A DNA stretch of 52,639 nt from Marinifilaceae bacterium (GCA_025210485.1 JAOARN010000111.1:1-52639); one strand, 5' to 3'. Positions 27,531 to 37,224 are shown, numbered from the stretch's first letter. The notes: generated by a model not told the origin, from the letters alone. Numbers and translations are program-made.

Positions 27531-27538
27531 CAAATATA
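27531..27538 (-). promoter_or_regulatory. -7 promoter element upstream of bioB
   Basis: On the minus strand this reads TATATTTG, a match to TAnnTTTG, 120 bases before the bioB start. The -33 element is imperfect. The rest of the 27412-27773 gap is AT-rich with no gene seen. Confidence 0.45.
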
Positions 27539-27711
27539 GATTTTTTTTCATAACAAGCTTAAATATTTTATCTGTTAGAGAAAATTTAACTTATAGTTTT
27601 TCTCTATATAGATAAGCTTATATTTAAATAAGATAATAGATTGATTTACAAAAATGCTTTTAAATGATTATAATAAAGCTGATTGTTATTTTAATTGATT
27701 TTAAAACAGTA

Positions 27712-27742
27712 TTGTATTATTTGTTTATCTGATTTAAATTTG
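27712..27742 (+). promoter_or_regulatory. Promoter of rlmD
   Basis: TTG (27712-27714), a 20-base spacer and TAAATTTG (27735-27742) fit the Bacteroidota consensus. The start codon of the methyltransferase gene lies 32 bases downstream. Confidence 0.6.
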
Positions 27743-27773
27743 TGGGCTGAAAAAACATTAAATATTTACGAAA

Positions 27774-29183
27774 GTGGGCAGAAAAAGAAACAGAAAGCCT
27801 TTTATCGAAGGGCTAGTAATTGAAAAAATGGCATCGGAAGGAAAATCAATGGGAAAATATAATGACAAGGTTGTATTTGTACCTAATACTATTCCTGGAG
27901 ATATTGTAGATGTGCAGGTTACCAAAAAGCGCAAAAATTTTCTGGAAGGTTATGTTGCTTTTTTTCATAAGCATTCGGATATAAAGGTAGCTGCTTTTTG
28001 TGAGCATTTTGGTGTATGTGGCGGTTGTAAATGGCAAAATCTTCCATACGAAGAGCAGTTGGCATTTAAGCAGCAAGAGGTGATGGATCATTTAAAAAGA
28101 CTTGGGAATGTTGAGGTTGAGCAATACTACGATATTTTGGGTTCTGAAAAAACTCAGTTTTATAGAAATAAACTAGAGTTTACCTTCTCAAACAAAAGAT
28201 ATTTATTACCAGAAGAAATTGCAAGTGAGGAGAATATAGAGGCTAATCCAGCTGTGGGTTTTCATGTACCTAAGTTTTTTGATAAGGTAGTAGATATAAA
28301 AAAATGTTTTCTTCAAGAAGAGCCTTCAAATGAAATACGAAATAGTATTAGAGAATATGCATTTGAGAATGATTTAAGCTTTTTTGATCTTAAGAATCAG
28401 AATGGATTTCTTAGGACTTTAATTGTTCGTAGTTCAAGCAATGGTGAATTAATGATAATACTTAGTTTTTATCATGAGGATGTTGAGAAAAGAGAAGGGC
28501 TGTTGGAATTTTTGAAAAATAAGTTTCCTCAAATAACATCTCTTATGTATGTTATAAATGAGAAGGCTAATGATACAATAACAGATCAGGATATAAAATT
28601 ATTCCACGGTAGAGACCATATCTTTGAAGAAATGGAAGGATTGAAATTTAAGATAGGTCCTAAATCTTTTTATCAAACCAATTCGGATCAAGCATACAAT
28701 TTATATAAGATTACTCGTGAATATGCTGATATAAGTGAAAATGATGTTGTGTATGACTTGTATACAGGTACAGGAACTATTGCAAATTTTGTTGCAAAGC
28801 AAGCAAAAAAAGTTGTTGGTATCGAGTATGTTCCTGAGGCAATTGAGGATGCAAAATTAAATTCAGAATTGAACAAGATAGCTAATACTAGCTTTTTTGC
28901 TGGAGATATGAAAGATGTACTAAATGATGAGTTTATTTCTGAGCATGGGACACCTGATGTTATAATAGTTGATCCTCCACGTGCAGGAATGCATGCATCG
29001 GTAGTTGAAACTATATTAAATACCAAGGCAAAACGAATTGTTTATGTGTCATGTAATTCGGCTACTCAGGCTAGGGATATTGCTTTGATGCAAGAGGATT
29101 ATAAGGCTGTAAAATCTAGAGCTGTAGATATGTTCCCACACACTCATCATGTGGAGAATGTTGTTTTGCTTGAGCGCAGATAA
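27774..29183 (+). CDS. rlmD: 23S rRNA (uracil-C5)-methyltransferase, RlmD/TrmA family
   Basis: A 469-residue SAM-dependent RNA m5U methyltransferase. It has an N-terminal TRAM domain (about 10-65; GLVIEKMASEGKSMGKYNDK, PGDIVDVQV), the iron-sulfur cysteines CEHFGVCGGC (C76, C82, C85), and a Rossmann methyltransferase domain (YDLYTGTGTIANFVA, GIEYVPEAIEDA, IIVDPPRAGMH, IVYVSCNSATQARD with the catalytic Cys). The start is a GTG (MGRKRNRKPF), placed 32 bases after a good promoter. RlmD is the usual assignment for this family in Bacteroidota; RlmD- and TrmA-like enzymes are hard to separate from sequence alone. Confidence 0.92.
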   Translation: MGRKRNRKPFIEGLVIEKMASEGKSMGKYNDKVVFVPNTIPGDIVDVQVTKKRKNFLEGYVAFFHKHSDIKVAAFCEHFGVCGGCKWQNLPYEEQLAFKQQEVMDHLKRLGNVEVEQYYDILGSEKTQFYRNKLEFTFSNKRYLLPEEIASEENIEANPAVGFHVPKFFDKVVDIKKCFLQEEPSNEIRNSIREYAFENDLSFFDLKNQNGFLRTLIVRSSSNGELMIILSFYHEDVEKREGLLEFLKNKFPQITSLMYVINEKANDTITDQDIKLFHGRDHIFEEMEGLKFKIGPKSFYQTNSDQAYNLYKITREYADISENDVVYDLYTGTGTIANFVAKQAKKVVGIEYVPEAIEDAKLNSELNKIANTSFFAGDMKDVLNDEFISEHGTPDVIIVDPPRAGMHASVVETILNTKAKRIVYVSCNSATQARDIALMQEDYKAVKSRAVDMFPHTHHVENVVLLERR

Positions 29184-29203
29184 TAATAGAATTTGATTAT
29201 ATA

Positions 29204-29240
29204 AAAAAGCACTTATTTGTTAATAAAATAAGTGCTTTTT
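29204..29240. terminator. Bidirectional terminator between rlmD and ssb
   Basis: AAAAAGCACTTATTT (29204-29218) pairs with AAATAAGTGCTTTTT (29226-29240), a 15-bp stem flanked by A- and T-runs, between convergent genes ending at 29183 and 29244. Confidence 0.92.
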
Positions 29241-29243
29241 ATT

Positions 29244-29672
29244 TTAAAATGGAAGATCATCTTCGATATTTGGAATATTTTCTGTTTGATTAGTTTGTGA
29301 AACAGTTGCAGGTTCCGAAACTGTTTGAGTACTCATTGAGTCTTGTCTTTTTCCTAGCATTTGGAAGTTATCAGCCAAAACCTCGGTGGTGTATTTCTTG
29401 ATTCCTTCTTGATTTTCCCACGAACGAGTTCTAAGTTTTCCTTCAATATAAAGTTGACTTCCTTTTTTTACATATTTTTCAGCAATTTCAGCTAGTTTTC
29501 GCCAAATAACAATATTGTGCCATTCGGTTTGTGTCACTTTTTCATTATTCTTGTTGGTATAAGTTTCGCTAGTAGCAAGTGAGAAATTGCATACAGCTAC
29601 ACCATTATCAAGATATTTTACCTCTGGATCTTTACCCACATGACCCACCAAAATAACTTTGTTGATAGACAT
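29244..29672 (-). CDS. ssb: Single-stranded DNA-binding protein
   Basis: A 142-residue SSB that coats single-stranded DNA in replication and repair. The OB fold is clear ([68 protein letters not shown]), followed by a short flexible tail and the acidic tip DDLPF that contacts partner proteins. Normal length for the family. A TACTTTTG element at 29750-29757 on the minus strand may be its -7 promoter box. Confidence 0.97.
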   Translation of the reverse strand: MSINKVILVGHVGKDPEVKYLDNGVAVCNFSLATSETYTNKNNEKVTQTEWHNIVIWRKLAEIAEKYVKKGSQLYIEGKLRTRSWENQEGIKKYTTEVLADNFQMLGKRQDSMSTQTVSEPATVSQTNQTENIPNIEDDLPF

Positions 29673-29749
29673 AATTTTAACTTTTTAGATTTGTCTTAAA
29701 AAAAACATAATAAATTAAAGTATAATCTATTATATTGATTATTTGATTG

Positions 29750-29757
29750 CAAAAGTA
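29750..29757 (-). promoter_or_regulatory. -7 promoter element upstream of ssb
   Basis: Reads TACTTTTG on the minus strand, matching TAnnTTTG, 78 bases before the ssb start. No -33 element at the proper spacing was found. Confidence 0.35.
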
Positions 29758-29943
29758 AATTTATTAATAATTATCATAAGTGACAAGTAAATTATTTGCC
29801 TTTTGAAATTTTAGTCAAACAAAACAAAATTAAAATATTAGCTATATAAGTTATTTTCTGTTTTTACATGTAAATGCTTAAGTGTTTGTTTGCTAGGATT
29901 CGCCTAACTTTATTAGAAATGAATTCTACTAAAAAAATAAGTT

Positions 29944-32900
29944 ATGAATATTCCAGAGGAAGAAGCTAAGAAACAACGGCTACAACAAATTAATTCGGGT
30001 GAACAGCATAAACAAGGACATAGTCAGCAGCAAAGGCAAGAAGAATTAGATAATCGATTTCCTAATGATGGAAACAAAGAAAGCTTACAACAAGGGCAAT
30101 ATTCTGGATTATACCAAAGGCTAGGACCCTTTGAAAAATATAGTAAATCAGAGATAGACAAAGTACCTAATTTTGAAAACACAGTGCAATTAATAGGGAA
30201 AAATGTGGAAGAGAGTGTTGAGAGCTTGGGACAAAATGCAAATTGGGAGATAGAAGATATTGACAAAATAATAAAAGAGTATTCCAATTATTATAATAAG
30301 ATAAAAGAAGAGATAATAGCTCTTGAAAAAGAGATAGATTCTAATATACAAGATTTGAATAATAGAAAGTTAATCTCTAAAAACGAACAAAGAACTAAAT
30401 CTTTAGTTAAAAGACCTAAGTCTGAAAAATATCTTAGTGAATTAAAAGAGCGTAAGATAATTAGAAAGGAAAAAAGTCAAAATGAAAAAGAAGAACAGCT
30501 GAAGAGCTTAGAAGAAAAAATAAAAAACTTAGAACTTTTAAGATTAAAGCGAATACATAAATCGCATCAGGATCCGAATCAACAAATTCAACCTAGTTTT
30601 AGGGGATTAGGTTCAGATCCAAAATCTAGTATATTTGATATGAGTAGCAACAAAGAAAATCATTCCATTCTGCAAATACAAGATTCACCCCAAGGACTTT
30701 CTGTCAATTTACCAAATCAAAGTAATCAAAAACTGAATATTGACTCTGACAGGAATGAAGGTACTAAATATCAAGATAAATTCATTGAATCTAGTTTTTT
30801 TAAAAGAATAGAATCTAGATCAAATAGAAGGCAGAATATTTCTATTCCTCAAGAACAAGAAAATAAAAAACTGAAAGTTCAATTAGTTCAGTTACCTAGT
30901 ACACATCTGATAAATGAAAAAGAACAAAAAATTTACTGCGTAGGAAGTGATTTGAGAATAGATACTGATGAAGATTATTCTTATTTCAATCGACGTTATG
31001 AAGCAATAGAGTCTTTAATGAATTTTTACAGATATATTATCTGTCTTAAAATGAAGGGTTTTGAGAGAATTCAGGAAAAAAAATTGGATAAGTTAGAACT
31101 TAAAGAAAAAAATTCAGATGCGAGTCTGCTGTTATTAGAAAACTACTTGGAAACTTATAAAACTTATCTTAAAAATCTTAGTGGTGGGGATAAAAATAAT
31201 GAATTTATCAATGATACTATTCATAATTATGAAAGAGGTGAAAATTTGTTTATAAAATTGTTATATGCTAAATATTCAAAAGTCTTACAGAGAAATGAAA
31301 TTCTAGACTGTATAAAGGAAGAAGATAATTACGCAGAATCACAGATTATAGTTTACAAATCTAGATTATTTTTAATTATAGGCGAAGAATATGGATATTA
31401 TATCTTGATTCCTTTGGATAATAAAAAAAGTAAAACCTTCAAATATTTACACAGCGAATATTCTTTTAATTTTAATCGATTGCTTAAGATTTCTAAGGAA
31501 AAAAGTGAAAAAAAATATATGCAAATAATAGACGCAGAAATATCACTTCCTTATTTTGAATATAATAAGAATATTCAATCAGTAGGAGCAAAAATCAATC
31601 CGTATTTAAAAAAATATTGCAAATCACTCTTGTTGAGAGTTAAACTAAAATCACCTATTCAAAATAATTTAGGTGAAGCTGATGATGGAAAAGATATTCA
31701 TTATGATCAATTATTATTGGAAGAATTCAAACAATATAAAAAAGAGAAAGAATGCTGTAATTTAAGTTCTTTTAAAAAATATTTAGGAATAAACAAATCA
31801 ATTACATTAAACGGAATAATTTCATTTATAAAATCCGATTTAAAAAAAACCAATGAGCCATTAAAAAGTTTTGATGATTTTATAAAAAATAATGAAGATA
31901 TTCAAAATACAACTGAATTTATAAATACATTGCTGTTACGATATTATATCTATAGAAATGGTTTTAACACATTTAAATTAAATAAAGATTCATATTCTTA
32001 TTCTGCTATAATTGTAGATGATAATCTAAACATTTGGTTGAGTTGGAACTTTAGTGGAAGAATCGATATTTTAAATAGTGAAGATCGAATTGTTTTTACA
32101 GGAATAAAACTAGAACAACTTCTTTCTCATCTAAGAAATATAAAAAAAGACCCAAGGAATAAAGTTGACAGGATTAGGATTGCTAATAAAGAAGATTTTA
32201 CATTTATTGTTAAATTAGAAAACTGTTTATATTTAGAAAAATCTTTAATAGATATATTTAATCTTTTAAAAGGAAGTGATAAATTAAAAGAAGATAGGGT
32301 TCGGATTGTGATTGATTTGGAAAGGTCTAATAAAATAGGTTTTATTTTAGATAGAGGCGGTTCTGATTATGGCATTGTAGTTGTAACGGATTGTAAAAAC
32401 TCAGAACTTGAATCTGTCCTTGAGCCTGTCAGTTTAGAAAGAGTACTTAATTATATTATAGAGGAATGGAGTAAAAATATAGGCATTCGTTCTAGTGAAT
32501 TCTCAGAAAAAATAAGGATATGTTATAGTGATAATGAAGAATATGTGAATTTAAAAGAATATCTTAAAACAGATTCTTTGTCAAAAAAAAATACTTTAAC
32601 AGAAAAATTTTATACTATTCGATTTGATAAAGGTTTTGTTTTTAATCAATATAGTGGAAGTGATTGTGCTTATGAGATATATAATTTTATATTTGAGTTT
32701 TTAAAAGGGACAATACGAGAAATCAGATATCATTTTAAAGACTTTGAAAATTTAAAACGTATAAATGAATATGAATCTAAAACATTGTATAGTTATGAAT
32801 TTTTCAAAACATTTCATGAGAGGTTAAAAAATGTTAACAATATTACACATGAGCAATTTATTGCAAAAGATAAAGTAAACATACTTCACCTTAGTGTATA

Positions 32901-33423
32901 TAACAAAAACCAGCTAAATGAAGATTATGAAGGATATCTAAAAGAAACAAGACGCAAAATTTTTGCATGTAATGATATTAAATGGATTTTACTAACTTAC
33001 AATGAACATACAGTATTATTGAATAAAGTTAAACGGAATAATAAATTGTTGCTTGTTTGTTATAATCCAAGAAAAAGTATTCATAATAATATAGATATTG
33101 ATGAATCAACATATGATCTTTTAAAGCAGCTTTGTAAAAATAAAGCTACTTTAAGATTCCCTATATCAGAAAATAATATTGTTTTTTATCATGATTCGAA
33201 TTATGCAACTGTTGGGCTTCCTGTAAGTAATGATTGTGTTGTTATATGTTTATTAAATTATATATACTTAAATTTTAGAGAAAACCAGAGATTTAATAAC
33301 AAATTAATAGAAAAATTTAACATAAATAGAAATCAGATTGTTGCAATATTGGCAATGAATATAAGGCTTCTTGCCGAGTTAATTAAATCTAAAACAAATA
33401 AGAGGATTAGTTTAAAATATTAG
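29944..33423 (+). CDS. Large Q-rich, coiled-coil protein with C-terminal CE-like cysteine protease domain
   Basis: The 1159-residue protein is unrecognised as a whole. Residues 1-60 are Gln-rich (HKQGHSQQQRQEE); ~95-205 form a charged coiled coil (EEQLKSLEEKIKNLELLRLK); ~206-320 are low complexity. From ~430 to 985 there are up to three degenerate repeats related to the shared domain of the 17.7-21.9 kb proteins, best seen near 660 (NTLLLRYYIYRNGFNTFKL, then LNIWLSWNFS and EQLLSHLRNI) and near 784 (RVRIVIDLERSNKIGFILD). The last ~160 residues match the CE-like domain of 4441-5496: IKWILLTYNEHTVLL (H1022), LLLVCYNPRK (Asn in place of Asp), VSNDCVVICLLNYI (C1098). No signal peptide. It looks like a multidomain effector or toxin; that role is inferred. 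Confidence 0.8.
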   Translation: MNIPEEEAKKQRLQQINSGEQHKQGHSQQQRQEELDNRFPNDGNKESLQQGQYSGLYQRLGPFEKYSKSEIDKVPNFENTVQLIGKNVEESVESLGQNANWEIEDIDKIIKEYSNYYNKIKEEIIALEKEIDSNIQDLNNRKLISKNEQRTKSLVKRPKSEKYLSELKERKIIRKEKSQNEKEEQLKSLEEKIKNLELLRLKRIHKSHQDPNQQIQPSFRGLGSDPKSSIFDMSSNKENHSILQIQDSPQGLSVNLPNQSNQKLNIDSDRNEGTKYQDKFIESSFFKRIESRSNRRQNISIPQEQENKKLKVQLVQLPSTHLINEKEQKIYCVGSDLRIDTDEDYSYFNRRYEAIESLMNFYRYIICLKMKGFERIQEKKLDKLELKEKNSDASLLLLENYLETYKTYLKNLSGGDKNNEFINDTIHNYERGENLFIKLLYAKYSKVLQRNEILDCIKEEDNYAESQIIVYKSRLFLIIGEEYGYYILIPLDNKKSKTFKYLHSEYSFNFNRLLKISKEKSEKKYMQIIDAEISLPYFEYNKNIQSVGAKINPYLKKYCKSLLLRVKLKSPIQNNLGEADDGKDIHYDQLLLEEFKQYKKEKECCNLSSFKKYLGINKSITLNGIISFIKSDLKKTNEPLKSFDDFIKNNEDIQNTTEFINTLLLRYYIYRNGFNTFKLNKDSYSYSAIIVDDNLNIWLSWNFSGRIDILNSEDRIVFTGIKLEQLLSHLRNIKKDPRNKVDRIRIANKEDFTFIVKLENCLYLEKSLIDIFNLLKGSDKLKEDRVRIVIDLERSNKIGFILDRGGSDYGIVVVTDCKNSELESVLEPVSLERVLNYIIEEWSKNIGIRSSEFSEKIRICYSDNEEYVNLKEYLKTDSLSKKNTLTEKFYTIRFDKGFVFNQYSGSDCAYEIYNFIFEFLKGTIREIRYHFKDFENLKRINEYESKTLYSYEFFKTFHERLKNVNNITHEQFIAKDKVNILHLSVYNKNQLNEDYEGYLKETRRKIFACNDIKWILLTYNEHTVLLNKVKRNNKLLLVCYNPRKSIHNNIDIDESTYDLLKQLCKNKATLRFPISENNIVFYHDSNYATVGLPVSNDCVVICLLNYIYLNFRENQRFNNKLIEKFNINRNQIVAILAMNIRLLAELIKSKTNKRISLKY

Positions 33424-33461
33424 ATTATAACATTCAAACAATCAATTAGGTTGGTATCTAA

Positions 33462-33501
33462 TAAAGCATATTTACAATAATTGTAAATATGCTTTATTTT
33501 T
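33462..33501. terminator. Strong bidirectional terminator
   Basis: A perfect 16-bp stem TAAAGCATATTTACAA (33462-33477) and TTGTAAATATGCTTTA (33481-33496) with a three-base loop, then T's. It separates the large protein gene (stop 33423) from the convergent C69 gene (stop 33519). Confidence 0.9.
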
Positions 33502-33518
33502 GATTGTAGATGTGTTAA

Positions 33519-35099
33519 TTAGAATTTTTCATCATATTTAGTCCAAATTCCATCAGCAGTTTCAAGTGCTTTTTCAACAACTTCTCCTCCTATTTTTTTT
33601 GTTCTTTCTGTTAAGAATGTTCTTTTTTTCTTTTTAGAAAGTTTTATATATTGTTCATCGATAGATTTTTGCTCCTCGAAATATTTTCTTTGAAGAGGTA
33701 CAAATGCCGCATCAACATCTTTTCGCATATCACCCCATCTTTGAGCTGCTAGCGTACTTAGTCTATTAAAAGCCCACCATGCTGATGTTCTAGTATAACC
33801 TAATCTTCTACCTTGTACCTTATATGATTTGTGAAGATCCGTACTTCCTGCATATACAGGAATATATATAGAAGTGGCAACATTATCTTGTGCCAACCAA
33901 ACAATACCACCAATATCATCTGGCATCCAATCACGACATTGTATTATAGTTGCATACATAGTATACCATCTGGCAATAGTTCTCTCTCCTAATTCGTTCC
34001 ATCCTCCATTTACTCTGAAAAGTTTGTTCATACCATATGGCATAAATGGGTTGGCGAATGGAGATATTACTTCTTTTCCATCTTTATCTGCTTGTTTTAT
34101 ATTCTTTACAAAATTGTAAGGTGTACCTTCGTAATAGTCTTTGAATATTTCCACCATTTTGTCTAAGCTCACTTTTGCATCTGGCTTTACTGAAAAAGGA
34201 TAATCTTTATCATTTGCATCCAATTTTAAAGATGGAGCCATCATTGATAAAACTCTCCATTCTCTTCTTCTCGAACCAAATGAAACTCTACTTTTAGGAG
34301 CATAAGCATAATTCCATTTAAAGGTGGATTTTCCATCCCACCAGCCGTTTTCTTTGGCTACTGAGTATATATTATCCGATCCCATAAAGTAATCTTTGTT
34401 TTCTAAGTCTATCTCTTTGATGGTACTCGCATTTGCATTTACTGCAACATGGTCGTCCGGAACTCTCTGGGCAACCCAAATAGCACCAACTTTTCCTTTT
34501 CCTGGTCCTACAACTTCAAAATGCCATACTTCTTTTTTGTCTGCAATTGTTAGACATTCGCCATAGTCTCTCCAACCATATTTCTTTAATAATTTGCCAG
34601 CCATAGTTATAGCCTCTCTTGCAGTAGTACATCTTTCAAGCATCAAAATCTGTAATCTCTGACAATCTATTAAACATTCTTTTGAGAATAATTCTTCTCT
34701 TCCTCCAAATGTTGATTCGCCTATAGCCAATTGCTTTTCGTTAATACATGGGTATGCAGTATTTAAGTATTGGTAGGTTTGGCTAACTTGATCAATTTCA
34801 CCAATTTTTTTATGTTGATAGGTGGGCATTTTTAATGAATCATAAGCAGAACGCTCGTAAAGTCCGAATTTTGCTCCAGCTTTGTGCTTTGCTGCCAATT
34901 TTACATCCATCCAAGCTCTTGTTCTATGACTGTCATCTGTATGAGAAGTCATAACAGAACCATCAAAGCTTGCTTTTTTACCAACTGTTATTGTGGTGCA
35001 ACCTTCAGGAAATCCATTTATCCAGTCTGATTTATCTTGTGCGTTTATATTGCTAAGAGCAAAAACCAAACTTAATGAAAGTAATAATCTAGAAATCAT
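33519..35099 (-). CDS. C69-family dipeptidase, secreted
   Basis: A 526-residue N-terminal-nucleophile peptidase of MEROPS family C69 (PepD-like). The signal peptide is residues 1-20 (LSLVFALSNINA). The nucleophile Cys34 lies in PEGCTTITVGKKASFDGSV, the family signature, followed by TSHTDDSHR. Other family blocks are AIGESTFGGREELF and WHFEVVGPGKGKVGAIW. The length is typical of the Bacteroidota branch. It starts 9 bases after the stop of the S1-domain gene (35109-35948) and is probably in one operon with it. Probably cleaves dipeptides in the periplasm. Confidence 0.95.
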   Translation of the reverse strand: MISRLLLSLSLVFALSNINAQDKSDWINGFPEGCTTITVGKKASFDGSVMTSHTDDSHRTRAWMDVKLAAKHKAGAKFGLYERSAYDSLKMPTYQHKKIGEIDQVSQTYQYLNTAYPCINEKQLAIGESTFGGREELFSKECLIDCQRLQILMLERCTTAREAITMAGKLLKKYGWRDYGECLTIADKKEVWHFEVVGPGKGKVGAIWVAQRVPDDHVAVNANASTIKEIDLENKDYFMGSDNIYSVAKENGWWDGKSTFKWNYAYAPKSRVSFGSRRREWRVLSMMAPSLKLDANDKDYPFSVKPDAKVSLDKMVEIFKDYYEGTPYNFVKNIKQADKDGKEVISPFANPFMPYGMNKLFRVNGGWNELGERTIARWYTMYATIIQCRDWMPDDIGGIVWLAQDNVATSIYIPVYAGSTDLHKSYKVQGRRLGYTRTSAWWAFNRLSTLAAQRWGDMRKDVDAAFVPLQRKYFEEQKSIDEQYIKLSKKKKRTFLTERTKKIGGEVVEKALETADGIWTKYDEKF

Positions 35100-35108
35100 C
35101 AGTTCTTT

Positions 35109-35948
35109 TTATTTTTTTGTTAAACAAATTTTATATTTTTCAATTATGATTTTATTCTCCTTGTATAAAAGACCTATAGCTTTCTTAAAATTCTTTTTGC
35201 TCATTTTAAGTTCTTGATATATTTCTTCTGGGTCAGACTTGTCACCTAATGCAATAATGCCATCGTTTTTCTGAAGTTTAATAAATATTTGTTCGCTAAA
35301 TGAGCTTACTGTATTTTCATAACCCGACTTTTGGAATGAAACGTCAATTTTTCCATCCTCTCTTAATTTTTTAATATAAGCCTTATACTTTTTTCCTGAC
35401 TTTATATCTTGAAATATTTCATTCTTGTATACTAAACCAAGATCAGTATTGTTTATTACCACCTGATAGCCATTAATAATGAATTTACCTACAAGTACTT
35501 CTACTTCTTGACCTTCGGTATACTCAGTTTTATTGCCTCTTACCACCATTTCAAGTTTCGCAGTCGCCGTAATTCTATCAGTAACATCATCTACATAAAC
35601 ATAAACCATGTGGTATTCTCCAATAGCCATCTTGCGCTTCTGTTCGCTAAATGGCACTAATAAATCCTTAGTTAATCCCCAATCTAAAAAAGCACCTATA
35701 TTGTTGATTTGCTTTACTCTAAGATAAGCAAACTCACCAACCTGAGCATATGGCTTTTCAGTTGTTGCTATTAATCTATCTTCGGAATCTTTATGAATAA
35801 ATACGGTAATAGTATCATCAATTTGTAAATCCTCAGGAAGATATTTTTGAGGTAATAATACAAGTTCTCCATCATCCCAATGCAAATAAGCTCCAAAATC
35901 AACAAGTTTAGCAACTTTTAATTCGTGTTCTCTACCAATTTCACTCAC
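35109..35948 (-). CDS. S1-like RNA-binding protein (CvfB family)
   Basis: A 279-residue protein of the CvfB/YitL type with several OB-fold S1 domains and a C-terminal winged helix. Visible blocks are VAKLVDFGAYLHWDDGELVLLP, YLRVKQINNIGAFLDWGLTKDLLVP (the diagnostic segment), FSEQKRKM, and a late IALGDKSDPEEIYQELKMSKKNFKKAIGLLYKE, the winged-helix end. In this family the protein binds RNA and affects expression of virulence or stress genes in Gram-positive bacteria; the role in Bacteroidota is unknown. First gene of an operon with the C69 dipeptidase. Confidence 0.93.
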   Translation of the reverse strand: MSEIGREHELKVAKLVDFGAYLHWDDGELVLLPQKYLPEDLQIDDTITVFIHKDSEDRLIATTEKPYAQVGEFAYLRVKQINNIGAFLDWGLTKDLLVPFSEQKRKMAIGEYHMVYVYVDDVTDRITATAKLEMVVRGNKTEYTEGQEVEVLVGKFIINGYQVVINNTDLGLVYKNEIFQDIKSGKKYKAYIKKLREDGKIDVSFQKSGYENTVSSFSEQIFIKLQKNDGIIALGDKSDPEEIYQELKMSKKNFKKAIGLLYKENKIIIEKYKICLTKK

Positions 35949-36283
35949 AGTTCAATGTTTTTATATTAAAGAATTAAAGTTCAAAAATATTATTAATAAT
36001 TGGAATTAATAAGTTTAGAAGGAAAAAACTTATCAATTATATTCTTCAGATTAAGATACTATCAATATGTAACATTTCGAAACAGTATTATTGTATGCAT
36101 TTTTAAAAGCAACAATTAACAATCATCTAGATATTATGGCTTTCCAAAATATTATTAAGCAAATATTAGATTAATAGCAATTAGTTCTGTGCAACTTTTT
36201 AGAATATAGCCGTATTACTATGTATGCAGGTTTAGGAAATATTGTCTGCGTTAATGGTTGGTAATTATTTAAAGTATGATATT

Positions 36284-37224
36284 ATGAAAAATATTGAATT
36301 TAGGAAACTTATCGACAGGATTGATAAGATTAATAATTTAGAGTTCAGACTATTAAAGGAGAAGGTGGAACAGAGGATATATTCCAAAAGAGTATCTTAT
36401 ATTCTAGAAACTCCATTATCTGAATTAAAATGTCCTTTTTGTAATCATTCAAATTTTATAAAATGGGGCAAAAGAAGCGACTTACAGAGGTATAAATGTA
36501 AAAATTGCAGAAAAACATTTAATAGCCTCACCAAAACTCCTTTGGCAAGATTAAGAAGAAAAGGTCATTGGTTGGATTATTGTAATTGTTTAAAATATGG
36601 ATATACAGTGCGTGGAGCAGCTGCTGAATGTGGGATTAATAAAAATACATCATTTAGATGGAGACATAGATTTTTGACAAATTCTAAATTTATCAAAGCA
36701 AAAACAGTGGGGGAATAGTTGAAAAAACATATTTAAAATTAAAGGAATCATTTAAGGGAAGTAGAGATAAGTCAAAGTTAAACAAAAAGCGAAAAAATGT
36801 GTTTATTCTATATGCGGTTGATCGAAACCATAATCTATTCGATATCACAAATAAAGGTTTTTCTTTTAGTGTTGTAAAACGTGTATTTAAGAATGTGATA
36901 AGAAAGAGTTCATTGGTTTTAAGTGATAAGAATACACAATTTATCAAATTTGCAAAACAGTATGATTATCGTCACGCTTATCTAAGTTCTGATTCAAGAA
37001 AATTAACTTTTTCTACATACTCTGATACTTATAAAAATCTATTTGTAGATTGGATAAATAATAGATTTAGAGGTGTAGCCACGAAGTATTTAGAAAATTA
37101 TGTTTCGTGGTATAGAGCAAGAAATGAATTTAAGTCTGGAATAAAAGCTATAACACTATTGTATCGAGCTAAGTCCATAGAGAAATACCGTCACCAACCA
37201 TTAAAGATGACAAGATTTATATAA
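36284..37224 (+). pseudogene. IS1595-like transposase, frameshifted (copy 1)
   Basis: Two frames, 36284-36718 and one open from about 36715 to 37224, together cover a full IS1595-like transposase. The first has the zinc ribbon (CPFCNHSNFIKWGKR, CKNCRKTFN) and TPLARLRRKGHW plus a helix-turn-helix (NKNTSFRWRHRF). The second holds the late FRGVATKYLENYVSWYR block and the RAKSIEKYRHQP end. The break is at the five-G run 36709-36713; one more G, or a -1 slip, would give VGGIVEKTY as in the intact copy at 41738. I chose the ATG at 36284 because it aligns with the start of copy 2 and the preceding ~40 bases are similar in both. The frame is open upstream to a TTG at 36242. Terminal repeats were not found. 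Confidence 0.8.
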
